This document shows, piece after piece, positions 26,173 through 36,293 of a stretch of DNA of 64,000 nucleotides. Both the position numbers and the translations under genes were made by a program. How positions within the stretch are numbered: the stretch's first letter is position 1; every line of letters begins with the position of its first letter. The DNA comes from Thermoplasmata archaeon (GTDB lineage: Archaea > Thermoplasmatota > Thermoplasmata > GCA-020350865): contig CP070751.1 in NCBI GenBank assembly GCA_020348445.1, positions 484,594 to 548,593 of the forward strand, written 5' to 3'. Under the pieces are notes generated by a model. It did no database searches. It saw nothing but the letters and a program-made list of their open reading frames with translations, and was not told the DNA's origin.

Positions 26173-29100
26173 TTATTCGGGCTCATCTTCAAGGACCTTT
26201 ACGAAATCGTCTGTAAAGTCGTCATCCTCTTCTTCTCCTTCAGACTCCTCGCTTTCATCACCCTCTTCGTTCTCCTCCTCTTCCTCATCAACCCCTTCAA
26301 ATTCGGCCCCGCATTCTGGGCATTCGGATACCATCTCAGAGAATTCGGTTCCGCAAGCTGGGCATTCAAATCCCTCCTCCTCTTCCTCTCCCTCGCCTTC
26401 CTTAATCCCTCCAGTTTCACCATCCCCTTTACCTTCATCAAAGTCCTCGATCTCACCCTCCTTTAAATCCTCTTCTTCTCCTTCTTCTTCCTCCTCTTCA
26501 AGCGATTTCTCTGTTTCCTCCTCCTGCTTCTTTCTTCTTTTATAAATCACATAGATAACCACAAGCAGTACTATGGCAATCACAACAAATATCCAAATTA
26601 ATAGTGCATCCCACGAAGTGGGTTCTGTGACAGAAGGCTCCTCTATTTCGGTGGTAAACTCCCAACTATAATTCACACCCAATTGATTTCCTGCCTCATC
26701 CGTCGCAGTGCTCATAATTGTCACGTTATAAGTCGTATTCAATGCAAATTTGTCGGTGGGTGTAAATACAAGGGTATCTGTTTCGAAATAAATTGTCCCA
26801 GACACGTAGGGTTCTATTACAAATGCAAGATACAAACTGTTTATACTCATGGCTTCACTGAATTTCACAGTAATAACTGAATCAACAGACACATCCACAC
26901 CTGTGGGTGCAACCTCAATAATGTAAGGTGGGTATGGATCAATTACTGTTTCAAACGAGAACTGATAGGGAGACTGCAGAGAGTTACCTGCCAGGTCTTT
27001 GGCTGAAGAACCCATGGTTATGGTATAGATGGTATCGGTACTCAGATTCTGTGGTGTGAAGATCAAGTTGTTACCATTCCATGAAAATACACCATCTATA
27101 AATGGAGAAATGGAAAATGCATCCTCGCAAGAAGAGTGCTGCATGGCCTCGCTGAAGGAGATCGTTATTTTGGAGTTTATATCGACTCCCACTCCACTTG
27201 GGCTGTGTCCAATAACCTCTGGAGGATAGGTATCAGGCTCTGTTGTGAAGTTGAACTCGAATGGGAATTCCAACACATTACCCGAGATGTCCTTTGCCTC
27301 GCTACCTATAAAGACAAAGTAGTTGGTACCGAATTCAAGGTAGGATTCGGGTGTGAAAGTCAGGGTGTTTTCTGTCCAGCTAAAGGAACCGTTGGCAAAA
27401 GGAACTATGACAATCGCCGATTTGGTGGATGTAACATTCATTTGCTCGCTGAAGGTTACGGTTATGGTAGAATCGACCATGATGTTGTTGCCTGAAGGCG
27501 AGCTCGCAATTACTGCTGGAGGTGTTATATCGCCGTGCGTTGTAAAAGACCATAGAAAATCACCTGCAATGGCGTTGCCTAGGATGTCCCTTGCCACAGT
27601 GGAAATCGTGACTGTATATTGGGTATCTAGAATAAAGGAGGCATTTGGTATGAATGTCATTGTATTTTCAGTCCATGTAAAAAAGCCGTCATTAAATCCG
27701 AAGGCCCTTTGGCCATCACTATAAGTGAAGGCTGCCTCGCAACTGAACTCGTTCATGGTCTCTGAAAACTCCACCACTATAATCTCGTTCAAACCAATGT
27801 TCTGGGCATTCTCTTCGGGATAGACACTCATGATATAAGGGAGCTCTGTGTCAGGCATACTTCTTGTTTCAAAATTCCATGTATAGATATCACTGGGTCC
27901 TTCGTAAATCCCATCACCGTCTCCGTCCAATGGATTTAGGACATTGTCAGTTGCACTTGTGTTTATCGTCACTGTCAAGGATGCTTCATAAGGGAAGCTC
28001 TCGTACGGATAGAACATCATTATATTGCCGTTCCAATTGAAGAAGCCGTGCCTAAAGTCCCAAATCTGGCTGCCATCTGTTATACTGAAAGCGTATCTTA
28101 CTGAGTCGTGATTTAATACTTCACTGAAAATCACCTGAATAGGTGAGTCTATGGAGTTACCCGAGCCCGTGGGTGAGGTGTATTTTATTGTGGGTGACAT
28201 GCTGTCTAGAATCACAGTTTCCTCCTTCCAATTCTCTGTGTTACCAAGATTGTCTTCTGACCAAAATCTGATAGTGTATTGGCCGTCACCACCCAATTGC
28301 GAGACGTTGAAAGGCTGGGAATAAGGACTTGAAGATACAACCTGGATGTTGGTATCGTTCCAGATTGAGTAGTATATGTCCAACACACCGCTTCCTTTTC
28401 CATCTTCTCCATGCAGGGAAAACAATGTATCTTCTGAAACTGTCCATAAATCTGTCTGTCTTCTTTTATATTTAGGATCTCCTATACTTAAGTATGACTC
28501 TGGAGCGGTGTTATCCAGGTATACTGTAAGGTATTTAACAGGACCAATATTGGAAAGGTAGTCAACTCCATAGTACTCTATGGTATAGAATCCATCTGAT
28601 AAATTTAAAGAAAAAGAGGGTGTGGGCAGCCAGCCTGTATAATAGAATCCAGAATCGTTGCCATATATTCGATGCATAACTTTCTCAATACCACTTCCTT
28701 TCCCATCGAAATCCTCGAAAAAAAGCGTGTCAGAGCCTGATGTGATTTTCACATTGTCCACGAACCAGTACCACTCGTTGTAGGCCCGATACCGCCATCT
28801 CACCTGCATGGTGTTGGCACCGATTGGCACAGTGATCGCATGTGCTTTGGTACCAGAGTTATCTGATTGGCTATAGGTGTAGACAGTCGTCCAAGAGCCT
28901 CCGTCAAAGGACACATCAACATCTCCATAATCCACTGTGGCAGTGGTATAGTCGTTATAGTAGGTGTCGTACTCCAAGATCACTGAACTGTAACCCGAAA
29001 CATCGATTGACGGTGTTATAAGCTCCTCGTCCTGGTTCTCTAGTGGGAAGCTGTAGACACGAGCTGCGTACGTATTTGTTCCGCTAGGATAGCTTGAGGA

Positions 29101-32100
29101 ATAGTAGTACCTGTGCCAGTCGTTGTTGTCCCAGACTGAAGATGACGGGTTACCATGGTCATCAATGGTCCACCCAAAAGGTGGATTGTCACCAAAAGGG
29201 CCCCATAAGTCGTCGATATCATTTTTGATGAACATGGTTGAGTTGGTTACGTTCCAAGTGTCAGATTGGATCTCTCTGTATGCCGGGCTATCAATGGTCA
29301 AGTTTGCATCCAGTCCAGTGTTATCAAGAAATACCATTTCAGTCTTATCTTCCTCAATGATTCCGAGGTTGTCGATGCCCCGATATTTAATAAAATAGTA
29401 ACCATCATTCAAAGCGGTGGTTAGATAAAACTCATTAGAGTATGTGAGCCAGCCTGTATCGAATGTTGAGTTGCTGATGCCGTATTCCATAAACGCAAGA
29501 CCAGAACCGATATCATACAAATGATTTAAAGTAATAGATGTGGAGGATGTAATATTCCAAATGTCACCACCACCAGTTTTAATTCTTGGCTCTCCCAAAA
29601 TCAATTCTGTCTTAGGAGACTCGTTATCTAAAAAGACCTCCAGGCTTTTTGTTTCTGAGTTTCCAAGGTTATCAACACCTCTGTATTCAATCAAATAAAG
29701 ACCACTATTTAGACCTGATAGATTGAAATCATTTGAAAAGGAAATCCAGCCACTATCATAAGACGCATTAAAGATCCTGTACTCCAATGATGAAATACCA
29801 GAGCCAGCACCATCATCTCCAGTTATGTTCATTGGTGTTGCCGAGGTTACATTATAGTAATCTGAAAGAAACTCCTTGTATTTGTCGTCCCCGATATCAA
29901 GGTGAATTATGGGTTGAGTATCATCCACATAGACTATTAAAAATCCGCTTTTCATGTTGCTGAGATGGTCCCAAGCTCTGTATTTGATTGTGTAGTTGCC
30001 ATCTTCCTGCATAAAGGAAGAGGCGATATCAAAGGAGGGGCCAGTTATCCAAGATGACGAAATTCCACCATCCATGTACGATATCTTAAATTCTATTTTG
30101 GAAAGGTTCACACCACTTCCCATTTCTTCAATGATACTGAGGGTAAAAGGTGTTGAGGATGTCACGAACCAATCATAGGTCGTGTGGGGATACTTTGGAT
30201 CACCTGCGGTTAAGGTTAAGTTGGGTCCTATATTATCCAGGTATATTGTTAGGTTTTGAACAGACTCTTGCTGTCCGATATTATCTGTGCTGTAAAACAA
30301 TATCTTGTAATATCCATCACCCCATAAAGGATCATCCAAAAAGTATGGAATGCCCGAGAAAATTGGAATCCATCCTGTAACATTGTTGCCTGTGCTTACA
30401 TTCACGATCTTATAATAAATCAAATTCACGCCTGAAGCATTCTGAATTGGGGAATAGTAACTTTCTCCAAAAGGAAGATCCTTAGCATAAAGGCATATCG
30501 GGGTAGTGGATGTGATGTTGAGGATATCAAAAGGAGAGGTAGAGTGCGAAGGATCACCAATGTCAATATCAGTTTGGGGCGGGGTTTCATCTATGATGAT
30601 TATCCTTGATCTCGTGGTTTCATTTTTACCCAAGATATCTGTGCTGTTGTATTCTATTTTGTATGTGCCTTCAGCAAGAATCAAGGTGATATTGGCTCCC
30701 TTTTGGGTGTAGTTTGTCCAGCCCTCCACTTCTGATCCATCTGAAAGATCGATTATTCGATACCATGTGTAAAATGGGGGATTAATTCCAGCGACACTGA
30801 GATTTAGCCGGGATGTGGAATTTACATAAATTGCAGGTCCAAAGTAAGAAGGCCCAAGAGCTAAAAGAGTTGTAACAGGATAGTCTGTGATATTCAATAT
30901 GATGGTAAAAGTATTGTTATAATCATTGAATTCTGTGACTCTGTTTCCCATGTCGATTGTGATGTTGATGTACCATAATCCAATTATCCCCGGATTTACC
31001 CAAAGGGCATATATGGTCTGCCCTACATCTGATGTGCGATCCCCAAGATATCCAAAACCAGTGAGATTCACTGCATCTTGGAGTGTTTGAAAGAATGGAG
31101 TGGCATTTGCAGGTCCACCCTGGGAACTTATATTGTAGAAGGTAACATTTGTTCCAAGAATTTGACCTATTCCTCCCAAGTTAATCACATCAAAGGTGAT
31201 ATTGATATTGGTTCCCAAAGGTAGGGGTATCTCCTCTGTAACATAGCCTGCTGCAAAAGGGTCCTCGTAAAGATATGCACCCTCTTCCCCGATAGGTTTT
31301 ATTACTATTTTGTCAGGTGTGAGATCAGGTGCATCGACCCTAATATATAGGATATAGTAATTATTGTCCTCGTTTTCCTCGGAAACGTTATTTTCACTGT
31401 CAATTGATATGTTGATGTAGTAATCAGTGGATTCACTTGAATATGGGGCCTGCCAAAGACCGTAATAATCAGATGTAAATCCATTTGAGCCCAGAGGCCC
31501 TAGCAAATCCCAATAGGCGAACTGCGGTTCTTTATTTTCCCCTGTGGATGTGGAATTGTAATATGCAATACTGAATTGAACTACCCCTGTGCCGGATTCC
31601 CCGATATTTGAGGCATTTGCTCCGATGTCTATGATCTGACCTGGCAGGAGAGTAGGGATTCCATTTGGATAAGATGATAAAGGTTGACCATCCACTGTGA
31701 TGTTATTGGGAACAATATCAGGAGAAATAGAGAAGGTCAGAACCCAGTAGTTATTATTCTCATGAATTTCCCGGCATTGATCTGATATGTCAAAGTAAAT
31801 GACAACATAATATAATCCATACCCCAAAGGGGCATTCCAAAAAGCGGATATTGAACCGCTATCGTCACTGGGTTCTCCAAAGGAGGATAAAGCTGAAACA
31901 GAAACATTGAAATAGGGCTGCTTAACAAATGAACCATCCCTGGTACCGTTATAAAGAGCAAGATAAAAATCACTTCCTGTTCCCGAGAATCCGAGGTTTG
32001 TTGCATTCACTTTTATTGTAACATTTTCTCCTAAATCCACATGTATAGGGTGAGAGGGAGAGCGAAACACGTTTTCACCATTCACAACCACTGAATTTGG

Positions 32101-35100
32101 AACTATGTCAGGTCCGATTGTAAAATGGAGCACAAACTTATTATTTTCTTCATTTTGTTCTGGAAGGGCATCATCAGGATCAATGATTATTACGATATAA
32201 AAATCTCCAGCTGAATTTGGAGGAAGCCACTCTCCGATAATCTCCCCTGAATCCTCGCCAGAAAGAAGCCCGGAAAGTGTGGTTGTATAAAACGGTCCTC
32301 CCAGGGGGGTTCCCCTTGGAGTTGAATTGAAGAATGATATATTGTAAGATAAGGAGTCATCAACCCCAGATAAACCAAGGTTCGTTGCATTTGCACTTAT
32401 TGTGACTGGATCATTTGCTGTAGCGTTCCAGGAAATGCCGGGATCATTTGCATCGTTTCCATCAACACGAACCTCAGATATTGCATAATCAGGGGAGAAA
32501 GCCAGATGCAACACAAAGACATTGTTTCCCTCGTCTATCTCGGTTGTTGTCTCGTTGTAATCGATTATAATCGCTATATAGAAATCCCTATTTTCATTGG
32601 GCACATACCAAAACGCCGTCTGAGTAACGGAAGATTCACCTGCACCAAGACCCGGTAATCCATAAATCATCTGAATCGGGTTTGAGCCTATTAAATCCCC
32701 CTCACTTGTGGAGTTCCAAATTGCTATGCTATAGGTGATATTTGAAGAGACTCCGGAAAAACCCGTGTTTTTTGCCACTACACCTATTTCAACTGGTATC
32801 CCCAAATCCACATACCAGATAATGCTGGAATTTGATGCATCCATTCCATCCACGGTAATGTTTGCTGGAACATAGTCAGGGCCTATTGCGAAGTGTAGAA
32901 CAAAGGAATTATTATCCTCGTCCACCTCCAAGATCTCGTTTCCCCAATCCACGATAATCTCCACAAAATGATCCCCAAGCAATGTAGGTGCCCGCCAAGA
33001 AAATAAAACCGTGCCCGAGTCTTGATATTGTCCCAAGGGAGCTATGGTCAAATTCAAGGGATTGCCAAAACCCGTGAGATTATAAAGACTTACATTAAAT
33101 GAAATACCCGAAGAAAAGTAGCCTATGTTCGTTATGTTCACTCCGATGAGCACCAAATCCCCTGAATCGGCGTACCATATCTTAGATTGATCAAGAGCGT
33201 CTTCACCGTCTATGCTTAAATATGATATTATAAGTTCTGCAGGGGCCTCTGTTTCGAAAGTCCATGAATAAGCATCGTCTTCATAGCCATCAGGATCGCC
33301 GTTTTCGTTGCCGTCCAGTTGCTCGCCAAATATGTTCTTTGCAGTGATATTTATTCTCACTTCATAAAGAGTACCGTATTTCAAATCAAATTCAGGGAGA
33401 AAGTATGTCCTGTTATCCTCCCAAATGAAGCTTCCGTCATCTTTGTCCCATATGGTTACACCATCAGTGATGGTAAATGACTCCAATACAGAACTCTGAT
33501 TCATCTCTTGGCTGAAGTTTATCTCAATCTCGGCATCAATATCAACATCGGTTCCCGAAGGCAGGGCCTCGTGTACTACAGGAAGTCCTATTTCTGGATC
33601 GTAGATGGTCTTAAATGTCCATGTATAATCATCTATTGGGGAGCCTTCACCTGCACCGTTTGCATTTCCATCCAATGTGTTGTCATGCCAATCAAAGGCA
33701 GTGCCCTTTAAGGTTACCGTGTAAAACTGGCTATAATTGAAGGGGGAGGACGGAATAAAGGTCATGATATAAGAGCTCCTTCCCCACGATCCATCTGCTG
33801 AGGTCCAGGTTATGGTACCATTTGTATAACTGAAAGCATCCTCCACAGAAGTTTTGTTCATGAGCTCGCTAAAGTAAATTTTGATGGGAGAATCTATATC
33901 CACCATGTTTCCTGTTGGTTGGACATTTAAAATCGAAGGGGGAGTGATATCGTATCTTGTGGTTGTAAATGACCATGAGTAATCATCTGTGGGTGAACCT
34001 TCTGCCAGCCCGTTTGCGTTGCCGTCCAAGGTATAACCAACTATGTCCTGTGCAATATTCCCGTTGATTGTGACTGTATATTCAGTCAAATCCAAAAACT
34101 CCCATTTGGGATGAAAATAAAGCGTATTGTTATCCCATGAAAATTCACCAGGTATCTCGGGATATAAGGAAAATGCAGATTCTGCGTCCTCTCGAATCAT
34201 TGTCTCGCTGAATGTGATATTTATCGCGGAGGTGTTCGTGAGAACTGCAAATCCTGTAGGAAAAACCCCTGTTATCTGAGGTGGTGTCGTATCAGAAGGA
34301 TTTTCAGTATAGAATACCAGGATGAAGGGATTTTTAAGACTCCTACCAGATCCACCAGTCGCATTTGTTTTAACTGTGACCGAATAAAACCCACCCGTAA
34401 GAAGGTCGCTTGTAAAGGTTATGATAAGCCTCTTGTTTGAGTTTTGCCAGTCATATGAAAGAATCGGGATAAAAGGTTCAACAGTGATGTTGCCTTCAAA
34501 AGTCCCTTTAATCGCGCTCTCAGAAAGGTCAAAGGTTACAGTGGTATCCACTGCAACTAATATGGATCTATTTACAGGCGTAGAGCTCATAATTTTAAAT
34601 ATTGTGTTGTTGAAATCAACCAAAGGATATCTGTCCACTCCATTGATTTGTATGGGATAAGGCTCGTCTCCTATCCCGTTCGCATCAAGATCAATACCAT
34701 CGTAATCTCCCCAGTAGTTGCCCTCTGCGCCGTCATCCCACTGATTTTGGGAGTTGGAACTGTACGAATAGTATGTATGTCCTTTTACGGTGTTGTGGTG
34801 AATTAAATTGTCATAAGAGGGGCCTAGCAAGAAGATGCCGTAGTAATTATTGTAAAGCTCGTTTTCGGAAATCACACCATTTTTCGTACCCACATACGAA
34901 ATTCCATAAAATTTGTTGGTGGAGATGTTGTTGGAAATTACATTTATATCCTCACACTGCTGTGCTGAAATGGCAATATCATTTGAAAATATATGGCTGT
35001 TTTCCACTGTAGTATTGTGAGAGAACCTCACCGCAATTCCATACAAATTATTTGAAATATTGGCATCTCTTACAATAATAAAGGAGGACCCAATTTTAGA

Positions 35101-36156
35101 CTCATCATCCCATGATATGTATATCCCATAGTCGCCTGTGGAATATATATCAAGGTTTTCAAGAGTGCAATAAGAGGAATCCAACAAAGTCAATCCAGTT
35201 TGATCATTAGTGTAAATTTGGCTATTTTCTACTGTAATCGAGGATGAGTTTGACATGTATATGCCGTTTTCATTATCATAGAAAATGCAATTTTTTATGC
35301 CACCAAAGGTGCAATCAAGCATGTACATTCCATCTTCACCATTTGAAAAAATCTCACAGTTCTCAAAGATGATGTTTTTAGAAAATCTCATGGTGACACC
35401 CAGGTTCGAATTCTGATATATGTCAGAATTTATTATGGTAACATATGAGGATTGAAGGATGTGTATCCCGTTAAGCTCATTGGAAAAAGAATCAGAATCG
35501 AATATGTTTATCTCCGATGAATTGGAGATTGAAATACCCTGAAAAGAGTTGGAATTGATGGCGCAGTTAATAATGTCAGCATTGGAAGAACCATAGAAAT
35601 ATATGCCGCTGAATCCATTTTGCCCAATATTTGAGTTTTTAATCTGAGTATTGGATGAATAGGTGGAATATATTCCGTATCTTAGATTCTGTGAAATTGT
35701 GGTATTCTCAACTAGGTTATCACTTGCTTGGTGGATGTAAATGGCGTAATTCCCGTAAAGTACATCACAGTAGTTCATACGTAGGTGGCCTGTTGAGTTT
35801 ATTCTAATAGAATCCCAATCGCCAGAAGAAGGATTCCCAGAATTTGATGTGAATGTTATATGATTTGCATCATTGCCAAGGGCGGTTAGGTCACCTTCTA
35901 TGTAGAGATTGTATTTTCCATTGAACTTTACCTCAACACCCGGTTCTATTTCAAGGGTGATCCCAGAATCAACAATAACATCACCGTTAATGATGTATGG
36001 ACTGCCTGATACTCCCCAGGTAGTAGTTGTTGAGATATGGCCCCCTGGGATTTCTGTTCCACTTGTATCCTTCCCAAAAAAGATCAACAAATCGAAGGTG
36101 CATACAAATAATGTCGTCACCAGGATTATCGAGAGCGATTTTCTGAGCAGGGTCAT
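26173..36156 (-). CDS. Giant (3327 aa) beta-helix / Ig / CARDB protein with cytosolic zinc ribbon
   Basis: A signal helix (residues 5-28) is followed by a right-handed parallel beta-helix of NosD type (about 60-520). Then come four SbsA-type Ig-like domains (Big_5, to about 970), six CARDB domains (972-1759), six Ig-like repeats with an IGDPKY-type motif (about 1760-2640) and five more Big_5 domains (2650-3170). One transmembrane helix (about 3181-3205) precedes a basic stop and a very acidic tail of about 120 residues with a zinc ribbon (CPACG and CPECG, about 3262-3287). A choice-of-anchor-like beta domain interrupts the fifth IGDPKY repeat. The ectodomain is therefore outside and the zinc ribbon inside. 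A role in surface sensing or attachment is inference. Confidence 0.9.
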   Translation of the reverse strand: MTLLRKSLSIILVTTLFVCTFDLLIFFGKDTSGTEIPGGHISTTTTWGVSGSPYIINGDVIVDSGITLEIEPGVEVKFNGKYNLYIEGDLTALGNDANHITFTSNSGNPSSGDWDSIRINSTGHLRMNYCDVLYGNYAIYIHQASDNLVENTTISQNLRYGIYSTYSSNTQIKNSNIGQNGFSGIYFYGSSNADIINCAINSNSFQGISISNSSEINIFDSDSFSNELNGIHILQSSYVTIINSDIYQNSNLGVTMRFSKNIIFENCEIFSNGEDGMYMLDCTFGGIKNCIFYDNENGIYMSNSSSITVENSQIYTNDQTGLTLLDSSYCTLENLDIYSTGDYGIYISWDDESKIGSSFIIVRDANISNNLYGIAVRFSHNTTVENSHIFSNDIAISAQQCEDINVISNNISTNKFYGISYVGTKNGVISENELYNNYYGIFLLGPSYDNLIHHNTVKGHTYYSYSSNSQNQWDDGAEGNYWGDYDGIDLDANGIGDEPYPIQINGVDRYPLVDFNNTIFKIMSSTPVNRSILVAVDTTVTFDLSESAIKGTFEGNITVEPFIPILSYDWQNSNKRLIITFTSDLLTGGFYSVTVKTNATGGSGRSLKNPFILVFYTENPSDTTPPQITGVFPTGFAVLTNTSAINITFSETMIREDAESAFSLYPEIPGEFSWDNNTLYFHPKWEFLDLTEYTVTINGNIAQDIVGYTLDGNANGLAEGSPTDDYSWSFTTTRYDITPPSILNVQPTGNMVDIDSPIKIYFSELMNKTSVEDAFSYTNGTITWTSADGSWGRSSYIMTFIPSSPFNYSQFYTVTLKGTAFDWHDNTLDGNANGAGEGSPIDDYTWTFKTIYDPEIGLPVVHEALPSGTDVDIDAEIEINFSQEMNQSSVLESFTITDGVTIWDKDDGSFIWEDNRTYFLPEFDLKYGTLYEVRINITAKNIFGEQLDGNENGDPDGYEDDAYSWTFETEAPAELIISYLSIDGEDALDQSKIWYADSGDLVLIGVNITNIGYFSSGISFNVSLYNLTGFGNPLNLTIAPLGQYQDSGTVLFSWRAPTLLGDHFVEIIVDWGNEILEVDEDNNSFVLHFAIGPDYVPANITVDGMDASNSSIIWYVDLGIPVEIGVVAKNTGFSGVSSNITYSIAIWNSTSEGDLIGSNPIQMIYGLPGLGAGESSVTQTAFWYVPNENRDFYIAIIIDYNETTTEIDEGNNVFVLHLAFSPDYAISEVRVDGNDANDPGISWNATANDPVTISANATNLGLSGVDDSLSYNISFFNSTPRGTPLGGPFYTTTLSGLLSGEDSGEIIGEWLPPNSAGDFYIVIIIDPDDALPEQNEENNKFVLHFTIGPDIVPNSVVVNGENVFRSPSHPIHVDLGENVTIKVNATNLGFSGTGSDFYLALYNGTRDGSFVKQPYFNVSVSALSSFGEPSDDSGSISAFWNAPLGYGLYYVVIYFDISDQCREIHENNNYWVLTFSISPDIVPNNITVDGQPLSSYPNGIPTLLPGQIIDIGANASNIGESGTGVVQFSIAYYNSTSTGENKEPQFAYWDLLGPLGSNGFTSDYYGLWQAPYSSESTDYYINISIDSENNVSEENEDNNYYILYIRVDAPDLTPDKIVIKPIGEEGAYLYEDPFAAGYVTEEIPLPLGTNINITFDVINLGGIGQILGTNVTFYNISSQGGPANATPFFQTLQDAVNLTGFGYLGDRTSDVGQTIYALWVNPGIIGLWYINITIDMGNRVTEFNDYNNTFTIILNITDYPVTTLLALGPSYFGPAIYVNSTSRLNLSVAGINPPFYTWYRIIDLSDGSEVEGWTNYTQKGANITLILAEGTYKIEYNSTDILGKNETTRSRIIIIDETPPQTDIDIGDPSHSTSPFDILNITSTTPICLYAKDLPFGESYYSPIQNASGVNLIYYKIVNVSTGNNVTGWIPIFSGIPYFLDDPLWGDGYYKILFYSTDNIGQQESVQNLTIYLDNIGPNLTLTAGDPKYPHTTYDWFVTSSTPFTLSIIEEMGSGVNLSKIEFKISYMDGGISSSWITGPSFDIASSFMQEDGNYTIKYRAWDHLSNMKSGFLIVYVDDTQPIIHLDIGDDKYKEFLSDYYNVTSATPMNITGDDGAGSGISSLEYRIFNASYDSGWISFSNDFNLSGLNSGLYLIEYRGVDNLGNSETKSLEVFLDNESPKTELILGEPRIKTGGGDIWNITSSTSITLNHLYDIGSGLAFMEYGISNSTFDTGWLTYSNEFYLTTALNDGYYFIKYRGIDNLGIIEEDKTEMVFLDNTGLDANLTIDSPAYREIQSDTWNVTNSTMFIKNDIDDLWGPFGDNPPFGWTIDDHGNPSSSVWDNNDWHRYYYSSSYPSGTNTYAARVYSFPLENQDEELITPSIDVSGYSSVILEYDTYYNDYTTATVDYGDVDVSFDGGSWTTVYTYSQSDNSGTKAHAITVPIGANTMQVRWRYRAYNEWYWFVDNVKITSGSDTLFFEDFDGKGSGIEKVMHRIYGNDSGFYYTGWLPTPSFSLNLSDGFYTIEYYGVDYLSNIGPVKYLTVYLDNTAPESYLSIGDPKYKRRQTDLWTVSEDTLFSLHGEDGKGSGVLDIYYSIWNDTNIQVVSSSPYSQPFNVSQLGGDGQYTIRFWSEDNLGNTENWKEETVILDSMSPTIKYTSPTGSGNSIDSPIQVIFSEVLNHDSVRYAFSITDGSQIWDFRHGFFNWNGNIMMFYPYESFPYEASLTVTINTSATDNVLNPLDGDGDGIYEGPSDIYTWNFETRSMPDTELPYIMSVYPEENAQNIGLNEIIVVEFSETMNEFSCEAAFTYSDGQRAFGFNDGFFTWTENTMTFIPNASFILDTQYTVTISTVARDILGNAIAGDFLWSFTTHGDITPPAVIASSPSGNNIMVDSTITVTFSEQMNVTSTKSAIVIVPFANGSFSWTENTLTFTPESYLEFGTNYFVFIGSEAKDISGNVLEFPFEFNFTTEPDTYPPEVIGHSPSGVGVDINSKITISFSEAMQHSSCEDAFSISPFIDGVFSWNGNNLIFTPQNLSTDTIYTITMGSSAKDLAGNSLQSPYQFSFETVIDPYPPYIIEVAPTGVDVSVDSVITVKFSEAMSINSLYLAFVIEPYVSGTIYFETDTLVFTPTDKFALNTTYNVTIMSTATDEAGNQLGVNYSWEFTTEIEEPSVTEPTSWDALLIWIFVVIAIVLLVVIYVIYKRRKKQEEETEKSLEEEEEEGEEEDLKEGEIEDFDEGKGDGETGGIKEGEGEEEEEGFECPACGTEFSEMVSECPECGAEFEGVDEEEEENEEGDESEESEGEEEDDDFTDDFVKVLEDEPE

Positions 36157-36189
36157 CCTCCCCTTAAGATGTATACATTACGCTTTTCT

Positions 36190-36197
36190 TTTAAATA
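36190..36197 (-). promoter_or_regulatory. TATA box of the 3327-residue gene
   Basis: On the minus strand the box reads TATTTAAA, about 34 bases before the ATG at 36156. The predicted leader is only about 10-15 bases. The GGGGAGG site in it touches the ATG with no spacing, so ribosome-site use is doubtful and initiation may be leaderless-like. Confidence 0.5.
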
Positions 36198-36235
36198 GAT
36201 TTTGTCGTGGGTATGAATTTTATTAATAGAGGTTA

Positions 36236-36255
36236 AATATAGTGTTCACTATATT
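36236..36255. promoter_or_regulatory. 20-bp palindrome, possible operator
   Basis: AATATAGTG and CACTATATT are perfect 9-base inverted arms around TT. The site lies about 40 bases upstream of the TATA box of the 3327-residue gene and just past the T-rich end of the gene at 36294. Its symmetry fits a dimeric DNA-binding protein, but it could also be part of a transcript end. Confidence 0.4.
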
Positions 36256-36257
36256 AT

Positions 36258-36282
36258 AAAAAAAATAAAAAAAATAAAAAAA
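36258..36282 (-). terminator. T-rich terminator after the secreted-protein gene
   Basis: Three runs of seven or eight T on the minus strand, separated by single A bases, begin about 12 bases after the stop codon at 36294. Such T-runs are the standard archaeal terminator. Confidence 0.7.
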
Positions 36283-36293
36283 GGGTTTTGGTA

